From: JBDSLU01 sp039916225 | GTDB lineage: Bacteria > Acidobacteriota > Vicinamibacteria > Vicinamibacterales > Vicinamibacteraceae | NCBI GenBank assembly: GCA_039916225.1 | Contig: JBDSLU010000182.1 | Coordinates: 1-7,004, forward strand | Direction of reading: 5' to 3' | DNA length: 7,004 bases | Part shown: positions 1 to 7,004 of the stretch, piece after piece | How positions within the stretch are numbered: position 1 is the first letter of the stretch | How the letters are laid out: the number at the start of each line of letters is the position of its first letter | Notes under the pieces: generated by a model | What the model was told of the DNA's origin: nothing | The model's database searches: none | Seen by the model: only the letters and a program-made list of their open reading frames with translations | Made by a program: the position numbers and the translations under genes

Positions 1-2319
<2,319 letters not shown>

Positions 2320-2333
2320 GATAAAGTGGCGCC

Positions 2334-3572
2334 GTGCGAAACGCGCTCCGAATCCTCGGGCTCGCCGCGGCCATGCTGGTCCCGTCCGTCGCCGACGCGG
2401 CCGGTGCCCAACCCGTCGAGGCCGCCGCGCCGGCGACGCGGGCCGACGCCTGGCGCCGGCTGCGCGCCGAGAAGGCGACGCACCTGCACGCCTACGTGCC
2501 GAAGGGCGTCGAGAAGTTCGCCGTCCGCTTCGAAGACGAGATCATCCCGCGGCTGACGACGCCGCGGAGCGGCTTCTTCCCGTTCATCGGCCGCATCACC
2601 TCGGGCGGCGGCTTCGCCCTCGGTCCCGGCTATCGGCTCCTGAACGTCGCCGGTGCCGACTGGACCAGCTATGGCGCCGGTTCGCTGAAGGGGTACTGGC
2701 AGCTCGAGTCCCGCCTGACGTGGTCGCGGCTGGCCGGCGGTCGCGCTTTTGCGACCGCCTACGGCCGCTACTTCCGCTTTCCGCGCGAGGACTTCTACGG
2801 CATCGGGCCGGCGAGCGACCGCGCCGACCGCACCGATTTCGACCTGCGGCAGGGGACCGTCGGCGTCACGGCCGGTCTCCGGGCGACGCCCTGGTTCAAC
2901 GTCGGCGGCACCACCGAATACTTGCGGCCGCGGCTCGGGCCGGGCGGCGACAACCACGTCCCCAACGCGCCGCAAATCTTCAGCCTCGACCAGCTCCCGG
3001 GGTGGGTCGAGCAGCACGACTTCGTGAAGGTGGAGGGCTTCGCCGAGGCCCACACCGCCGAGCCGTTCATGAACCCGCGCAAGGGCGGCAAGTACCGCCT
3101 CGCCCTGGCCCGCTACTCGGATCGCAGCGGCAACGAGGACGGCTTCACCCGGGTCGACGTCGACGTCCAGCAGTACGTCTCGGTCTTCAACGAGCGGCGC
3201 GTCCTGGCGCTGCGCGCGCTGGGCTCCTTCAGCGACGTCGCCGGCGAAGCGGAGATGCCGTTCTACTTGATGCGAACGCTCGGCGGGGGCCAGACGCTGC
3301 GCGGGTTCCGCGACTTCCGCTTCCGCGACCGCCACCTGCTGGCGGTGCAGGCCGAGTACCGGTTCGAGATCCTGACCGCGCTCGACGGCGCCATCTTCTA
3401 CGACGCCGGCCAGGTGGCGCCGCGCCTCGATCGCCTGCGCTGGCGCGATTTCGAGCGCGACTGGGGCTTCGGCTTCCGCTTCGGCGGGAACGGCGGCGTC
3501 TTCCTCCGCCTCGATCTCGCCTATGGCGGCGAAGGGCCGCGGACGTGGCTACGCTTCGGGCACGTGTTCTGA
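2334..3572 (+). CDS. POTRA-less Omp85 (BamA/TamA-type) outer-membrane beta-barrel protein
   Basis: A 412-residue secreted protein starting at GTG 2334, 14 bases after the preceding stop; it is probably translated from the same message. Only a weak purine stretch precedes the start, so translational coupling is plausible. Residues 1-22 form a signal peptide (Arg-rich start, hydrophobic LGLAAAMLV core, ADA before the likely cleavage site). The rest alternates hydrophobic and polar residues as in beta strands. FYGIGP at 154-159 is typical of this family. LGGGQTLRGF, with R323-G324-F325, matches the conserved (V/L)RGF motif of loop 6 in Omp85 barrels. The chain ends in Phe (RFGHVF), the C-terminal aromatic signature used in barrel assembly. 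Omp85 proteins normally carry periplasmic POTRA domains; between the signal peptide and the first barrel-like strands there is only about 50 residues, too little for one POTRA. Such short D15/BamA-family barrels are known; their cargo is generally unknown. A role in assembling or exporting something, perhaps linked to the upstream propeller-GGT protein, is inference. An in-frame ATG at 2373 would spoil the signal peptide. Confidence 0.85.
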   Translation: MRNALRILGLAAAMLVPSVADAAGAQPVEAAAPATRADAWRRLRAEKATHLHAYVPKGVEKFAVRFEDEIIPRLTTPRSGFFPFIGRITSGGGFALGPGYRLLNVAGADWTSYGAGSLKGYWQLESRLTWSRLAGGRAFATAYGRYFRFPREDFYGIGPASDRADRTDFDLRQGTVGVTAGLRATPWFNVGGTTEYLRPRLGPGGDNHVPNAPQIFSLDQLPGWVEQHDFVKVEGFAEAHTAEPFMNPRKGGKYRLALARYSDRSGNEDGFTRVDVDVQQYVSVFNERRVLALRALGSFSDVAGEAEMPFYLMRTLGGGQTLRGFRDFRFRDRHLLAVQAEYRFEILTALDGAIFYDAGQVAPRLDRLRWRDFERDWGFGFRFGGNGGVFLRLDLAYGGEGPRTWLRFGHVF

Positions 3573-4706
3573 GGGCGTGACGATCAGCGGCGGCGCCGGG
3601 GACTGCGGGCCCTTGCCGTCGGTCAGCAGGATCGGCTGGGCGACCGGGATGACGTCACCGAAGGCCGTCCCGAAAATCTCCCACGAGACGACGAACACTG
3701 CCGCCAGAATCGGCCCGATGATGAACCCCATCGGCCCGAACGCGGCGATGCCGCCCAGCGTCGAGAACAGGATCATCAGGTCGTGCATCTCGGTGTCGCG
3801 GCCGACCAGCCGCGGCCGCAGGACGTTGTCGACCGAGCCGACGATCAGCGCGTTGAAGGCGGTCAGGCCGAGCGCCGACTGCCACTGACCCTGGATCGCC
3901 AGGACGATCACGGCCGGCACCCAGACCAGCGCGCCGCCGACGACCGGCAGCACCGACAGGACCACCATCATGGTGCCCCAGAAGAGCGCGCCATCGATGC
4001 CGGCGGCCCAGAACGACAGCCCGCCGAGCGTGCCCTGGGCGATGCCGATGACCAGCGTGCCGCGCAGTGTCGCCCGGGTCACCGAGACGAACTTGTCGAG
4101 CACCAGCTCCTTCTCGGTCTCGCGCAGCGGCAGATAGCTGGTCATCTTGCGCAGCAGCGCCGGCCCGTCGATGAGCAGGAAGAACAGCGTGTAGAGCAGG
4201 ATGAAGAACTGCAGGATCGCCGATGCCGTGCCGGCCGTGGTGGCCGAGATCGACGACACGGCGAAGCGGCCGAGGTTGCCGATCAGCTCGCCGGCGCGGG
4301 CGATGATCTGCGGGCGGTAGGGCGCGATGTGCTCGTAGAACGGCAACTTCTCCAGCAAGGTGGGCAGCTGGTTGGGATGAGCGACCACTTCCTGGAGCCG
4401 CGGCGCCACCGCGGTCGACAGCCGCACCGCCTCGCCGGCGACCAGGCCGAGGACGAGCGCCAACGGCACGACGATCACGATCAAGACGACGAGCACGGTG
4501 ACCATCGCCGCCAGCCAGCCGCGCTGGCCGGTGCTGGCGTGCAGGCGCCGGTACATCGGGTGGAACAGGCCGGCCAGGATCGCGGCCAGGACCACCGTCA
4601 TGACGAACGACCACACCATCCACAGGAAGGCGGCGGTCACGCCGATGACCAGCAGTAGCACGAAGCCCCGCCGGAAGCGGTCGCCGTTCGGCAGCGTGTC
4701 GGTCAT
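3549..4706 (-). CDS. AI-2E transporter family (PerM/YdiK, DUF20) integral membrane protein
   Basis: A 385-residue polytopic inner-membrane protein, a normal length for the family. Hydrophobic segments lie near residues 14-36, 64-92, 158-181, 212-235, 238-270, 276-294 and 308-345, with a large, less hydrophobic loop (about 93-157) after the first pair, the usual AI-2E/PerM layout. Family motifs are clear: FFLLIDGPALL (175-185), SVLPVVGGALVWVPA (251-265), GSVDNVLRPRLVG (290-302) and GIAAFGPMGFIIGP (319-332). Members have been linked to export of the autoinducer AI-2 (TqsA) or to ion/proton antiport; the family assignment does not tell which, and no luxS or other quorum gene is in the window. 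The last 30 residues form a Pro-rich tail that appears to be cytoplasmic. Its 3' end overlaps the convergent barrel gene by 24 bp. Start ATG is at 4704-4706, preceded by only a weak GGA ribosome-binding signal; a promoter candidate lies just upstream. It is divergent from, and apparently independent of, the serine hydrolase gene. Confidence 0.92.
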   Translation of the reverse strand: MTDTLPNGDRFRRGFVLLLVIGVTAAFLWMVWSFVMTVVLAAILAGLFHPMYRRLHASTGQRGWLAAMVTVLVVLIVIVVPLALVLGLVAGEAVRLSTAVAPRLQEVVAHPNQLPTLLEKLPFYEHIAPYRPQIIARAGELIGNLGRFAVSSISATTAGTASAILQFFILLYTLFFLLIDGPALLRKMTSYLPLRETEKELVLDKFVSVTRATLRGTLVIGIAQGTLGGLSFWAAGIDGALFWGTMMVVLSVLPVVGGALVWVPAVIVLAIQGQWQSALGLTAFNALIVGSVDNVLRPRLVGRDTEMHDLMILFSTLGGIAAFGPMGFIIGPILAAVFVVSWEIFGTAFGDVIPVAQPILLTDGKGPQSPAPPLIVTPSEHVPEA

Positions 4707-4735
4707 GGCTGGCGGTCCGTGGGCATGGTTGGGTC

Positions 4736-4764
4736 ATGATAGTGCGCTCATCTCCTTGTGGGAA
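4736..4764 (-). promoter_or_regulatory. Candidate sigma70-type promoter of the AI-2E family gene
   Basis: Read on the minus strand, TTCCCA (4759-4764, four of six matches to TTGACA) and TATCAT (4736-4741, five of six to TATAAT) are separated by exactly 17 bases. Transcription would begin near 4729 and give a leader of roughly 20 bases before the ATG at 4706. The position in the 85-base divergent spacer fits well. In such a GC-rich stretch these AT-containing boxes stand out, but this is a pattern match only. Confidence 0.42.
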
Positions 4765-4781
4765 CCGAGTCCATGTTCGAC

Positions 4782-4786
4782 GGAGG
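4782..4786 (+). promoter_or_regulatory. Shine-Dalgarno site deciding a TTG start for the serine hydrolase
   Basis: GGAGG ends five bases before the in-frame TTG at 4792 but 23 bases before the next in-frame ATG at 4810. The same five-base spacing is seen for the downstream gene (GGGGAGG before ATG 6125). This favours TTG 4792. The ATG at 4810 has only a GAG nine bases upstream. No convincing plus-strand -35/-10 pair was found between 4707 and 4781. Confidence 0.55.
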
Positions 4787-4791
4787 TTGTC

Positions 4792-6108
4792 TTGTCCGAG
4801 TCCATACCCATGACCCGGCGCCGCTGCTTGACCACCATCGCGTCCTTGTCGGCCGCGTTCGCGACCCGGATGGCTGCCGCGGGGCACGACTGGTCGACGC
4901 TGCAGGCGACGCTCGACACCTTCGTGCGCGAGCGCAGCGCCGCTGGCGTCGGCGTGGCGATCCGCTACGGTGCTGACCCGCCGGCCTACCTGAATGCCGG
5001 CACCCTGGCCTTTGACACCGAGGCGCGGTTCGACGAGCACAGCATCTGCCGCGTCTACTCGATGACCAAGCACGTCACGCGGATCGCGACGCTGCTGCTG
5101 GTCGAAGACGGCACGCTCACGCTCGATCAGCCCGTCACCGACGTCCTCCCGGAGTTCAAGACGCTCCGCGTCGCCATCGACGTGGAGAAAAGCCTCGCGT
5201 CGCGCCCCGTCACCAAGACCATGACGATGCGACACCTCATCACGAACACGTCGGGGCTCGGCAACTGGACGCCGGCCTCCGACAGCGGCGAGGAGCTGCA
5301 CAAGCTGTATCGCGAGCGCGGTATCACGCCGGGCAGTTTCGGCGCGCTCGGCAACCGACCCGGCTACGGTCGGCAGCCGGCATCGCTCGACGAGCTCATC
5401 GCGCGCGTCGCCGAGCTGCCGCTCGCCTACGAGCCTGGCACCGTTCTGCACTATTCGATCGGCTTCGACGTGATGGCGCTCGTGATCCAGCGCGTGACGA
5501 AGATGCCGTACGGCGATTTTCTCGAACGCCGACTGTTCGGGCCGCTCGGGATGACCTCGACCGGGTTCCGGGTGAACGCGAAGGAGGCCACCCGCCTCAC
5601 GACCAACTACGACGCGACCGTCCGCGGCGACAATTCCCTGCAGGGGGTGCCGCCGGATCCGAAGCTGCCGCCCGGGTGGCGTGTCGCTGACGATCGGGTC
5701 ACGAGCGCCTGGCTCCAGCCACCCGCGCTCGTCGCCGGCGGCGCCGGACTGGTCTCCACGACGCGCGACTTCCTACGCTACGCAGAGATGCTCCTGAACG
5801 ACGGCGCTTCGGGCAGCGCGCGCGTCATGAAGGCCGAGACGGCGCGGCTTGCGACCGGCAACATCCATCCGCCCGACGTGGCCGATCCGAGCGACGGCGT
5901 GGGGGCTGGATCCCGTGCCTTGCTGCAGGCCACCATCATTCCGCCGGGCATGGTGGGCGGGGGCGGCGCCGCGGGCACCTTGTTCTGGATCGATCCGCAG
6001 CGTCGCGGCGCCGTGGTGTTCATGGCCCAGGCGATGTTCGGCAGCCCGGCGCGGTCGCCGTACCAGAAGCGGCTGTTCGCCGCGATCGATCAGGGAGTGG
6101 GCGCGTGA
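4792..6108 (+). CDS. Exported class C beta-lactamase-like serine hydrolase (family VIII esterase type)
   Basis: A 438-residue protein from TTG 4792 (432 from ATG 4810). Both starts keep an apparent Tat signal: TRRRCLTT at 8-15, a short hydrophobic stretch, then AAA at 28-30 as a likely cleavage site, so it should act folded in the periplasm or outside. The beta-lactamase/esterase fold is shown by the S-x-x-K motif SMTK (S90 nucleophile, K93), by Y221 in YSIGFDVMALVIQ, by the typical PYGDFLERRLFGPLGM segment, and by GGGGAAGTLFWIDP (389-402), which sits where the third active-site motif lies. The second motif is Y-S-I rather than the Y-x-N of true beta-lactamases, and the third is G-rich rather than K-T-G. 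Both fit esterase-like family VIII members (EstB has Y-S-L and W-G-G) better than penicillin-degrading enzymes. Substrate unknown; an ester of a plant or microbial metabolite, a sugar ester or a D-amino-acid peptide are all possible. The downstream sugar-type binding protein, 16 bases on, suggests an uptake or catabolic operon, which is inference. The open frame extends back to 4498, but that part is antisense to the membrane protein gene and lacks coding character. Confidence 0.88.
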   Translation: MSESIPMTRRRCLTTIASLSAAFATRMAAAGHDWSTLQATLDTFVRERSAAGVGVAIRYGADPPAYLNAGTLAFDTEARFDEHSICRVYSMTKHVTRIATLLLVEDGTLTLDQPVTDVLPEFKTLRVAIDVEKSLASRPVTKTMTMRHLITNTSGLGNWTPASDSGEELHKLYRERGITPGSFGALGNRPGYGRQPASLDELIARVAELPLAYEPGTVLHYSIGFDVMALVIQRVTKMPYGDFLERRLFGPLGMTSTGFRVNAKEATRLTTNYDATVRGDNSLQGVPPDPKLPPGWRVADDRVTSAWLQPPALVAGGAGLVSTTRDFLRYAEMLLNDGASGSARVMKAETARLATGNIHPPDVADPSDGVGAGSRALLQATIIPPGMVGGGGAAGTLFWIDPQRRGAVVFMAQAMFGSPARSPYQKRLFAAIDQGVGA

Positions 6109-6112
6109 GCAC

Positions 6113-6119
6113 GGGGAGG
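6113..6119 (+). promoter_or_regulatory. Strong Shine-Dalgarno site of the solute-binding lipoprotein
   Basis: GGGGAGG lies five bases before ATG 6125, inside the 16-base gap after the serine hydrolase stop. It fixes the start that gives a proper lipoprotein signal peptide. With no room for a promoter or terminator in the gap, the two genes are very likely co-transcribed. Confidence 0.65.
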
Positions 6120-6124
6120 CACTG

Positions 6125-7004
6125 ATGGGAGTGAGGGACGTCGTGAGCCGGTTCGCCGCGCTCGTCGGGATGGTCGGGCTCGTGGGGTTGGCCGGGTGCG
6201 GCGGGACGGGGAGCAACGGCGCCCCCGGTAGCGGCACCGGCGCGGGATCGGGGCCTGGGACGCCGGCCGCGACGCCGCTCTCGATTGCCGTGATCCCCAA
6301 GGGATCGACGCACGAGCACTGGGCCCGCGTCCGCATCGGCGCCGAGAAGGCCGCCGCCGAACTGACCGCGGCGGGGACGCCGGTCAAAGTGATTTGGAAG
6401 GGGCCGATCCGCGAAGACGATCGCGAGCAGCAGATCCAGGTCGTCGAAGGCTTCATCAGCCAGGGCGTCCAGGGCATCGTGCTGGCGCCGCTCGACAGCC
6501 GCGCCCTGAAACGCCCGGTCGACGAGGCGGCGCAGGCCGGGATCCCGACGGTGGTCTTCGACTCCGCGCTCGAGCCGCCGCATCGCGCCGTCAGCTACGT
6601 CAGCACCGACAACGGCAAGGGCGGACGCCTGGCCGGCCGGCGCATGGGCGAGCTGCTGAAGGGGAAGGGCACGCTGCTGATGCTGCGTTACCAGGAGGGA
6701 TCGGCGTCGACCGAGGAGCGCGAGGCGGGGTTCCTGGCCGAGCTGAAGGCATCCTTCCCCGGCATCAAAGTGATTTCGGCCGATCAGTACGCCGGCCCGA
6801 CCCGCGACACCGCCAAGCGCGCGGCGGAGAACCTGCTGAACCGCTTCGCCTCGCGCGTCGACGGCATCTTCACGCCCAACGAGTCGTCGACCGCCGGCAT
6901 GCTGCTCGCGCTCCAGGACATCGGCAAAGCCGGCGCCATCACCTTCGTCGGCTTCGACTACAGCTCCAGCTTCCTCGAGCCGTTGCGCAAGGGCGAGATC
7001 AAGG
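6125..7004 (+). CDS. Sugar-type ABC transporter substrate-binding lipoprotein, RbsB-like (3' partial)
   Basis: The frame stays open to the window end: 293 complete codons of an expected 320-340. Residues 1-24 are a lipoprotein signal peptide with lipobox LAGC (Cys25), followed by a Gly/Ser/Pro-rich tether to about residue 50. The rest is a periplasmic-binding domain of the ribose/galactose type: IAVIPKG, then GFISQGVQGIVLAPLDS, AGIPTVVFDS, STDNGKGGRLAG, and VGFDYSS near the end. Compared with E. coli RbsB, several ligand-contacting residues appear kept: D146 (LDR site, but its Arg is now Ser), D162 in TDN, R199 in EER, N252 in PNE and D278 in GFD. The NNPFF segment that stacks on ribose is replaced by STHEHW, so the sugar may not be ribose; chemotaxis-type or non-sugar ligands are also possible. 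As a lipoprotein it would be membrane-anchored and face the periplasm, delivering ligand to an ABC permease expected downstream. The same operon likely includes the serine hydrolase just upstream. Confidence 0.9.
   Translation, partial: MGVRDVVSRFAALVGMVGLVGLAGCGGTGSNGAPGSGTGAGSGPGTPAATPLSIAVIPKGSTHEHWARVRIGAEKAAAELTAAGTPVKVIWKGPIREDDREQQIQVVEGFISQGVQGIVLAPLDSRALKRPVDEAAQAGIPTVVFDSALEPPHRAVSYVSTDNGKGGRLAGRRMGELLKGKGTLLMLRYQEGSASTEEREAGFLAELKASFPGIKVISADQYAGPTRDTAKRAAENLLNRFASRVDGIFTPNESSTAGMLLALQDIGKAGAITFVGFDYSSSFLEPLRKGEIK

Noticed and set aside
3783..4658. 291-residue plus-strand frame with long Asp/His/Gln-rich stretches
   Set aside because: It is the complement of hydrophobic codons of the minus-strand membrane protein (GTC/ATC read as GAC/GAT); the composition is an artefact.
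4498..4791. In-frame upstream extension of the serine hydrolase
   Set aside because: It is mostly antisense to the membrane protein gene, contains no conserved hydrolase sequence, and would bury the Tat signal 100 residues inside the protein.
3655..5451. 598-residue minus-strand open frame across the membrane protein and hydrolase genes
   Set aside because: It is rich in Arg, Gly and Ala with no domain motif and overlaps two clearly recognisable genes in other frames; long antisense frames are common in high-GC DNA.
4959..6108. True AmpC-type beta-lactamase (resistance gene)
   Set aside because: Although the SMTK motif is present, the Y-x-N motif is Y-S-I and the K-T-G motif is replaced by a Gly-rich segment, which fits esterase-like relatives better.
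6384..6776. Twelve-base direct repeat TCAAAGTGATTT at 6384-6395 and 6765-6776
   Set aside because: Each copy encodes (V/I)KVI at a beta strand of the binding protein; chance codon reuse explains it and there are no flanking similarities.

Overview
This is a GC-rich, densely coding bacterial window with five protein-coding genes. Two of them run off the window edges. No RNA genes, mobile elements, CRISPR arrays or long non-coding stretches were seen. The strong GC bias at third codon positions, a TolB-type propeller, a POTRA-less Omp85 barrel and lipoprotein/Tat export signals point to a Gram-negative (diderm), high-GC lineage. Acidobacteriota (Vicinamibacteria-like soil bacteria) would fit, but that placement is inference from style, not from a marker gene.

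Left part, plus strand: the 3' part of a large gene (1-2319) encodes two TolB/PD40-type propeller repeats, a helical segment resembling the tricorn/S41-peptidase helical region, and a complete gamma-glutamyltranspeptidase-type Ntn-hydrolase domain. The catalytic Thr is present, but several substrate-binding residues known from E. coli GGT are replaced. Fourteen bases later, on the same strand, lies a secreted 412-residue Omp85/BamA-TamA-type outer-membrane barrel without POTRA domains (2334-3572). The two are probably co-transcribed.

Middle part, minus strand: an AI-2E/PerM-type (DUF20) polytopic membrane protein (3549-4706) converges on the barrel gene, and their 3' ends overlap by 24 bp. 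A good sigma70-like promoter for it lies in the short divergent spacer (4736-4764).

Right part, plus strand: a Tat-type exported class C beta-lactamase/family VIII esterase-like serine hydrolase (best start TTG 4792, with GGAGG five bases upstream). Sixteen bases after its stop comes a lipoprotein solute-binding protein of the ribose-binding (RbsB-like) family, which runs off the right edge. These two look like the start of an operon in which a periplasmic hydrolase and a sugar-type ABC uptake system could act together. The ATPase and permease genes would be expected beyond the window.

The most notable item is the propeller / tricorn-like helical / divergent GGT fusion next to a POTRA-less Omp85 barrel. 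Nothing here amounts to a demonstrated new system, and all functional links between neighbours are inferred from order and spacing.
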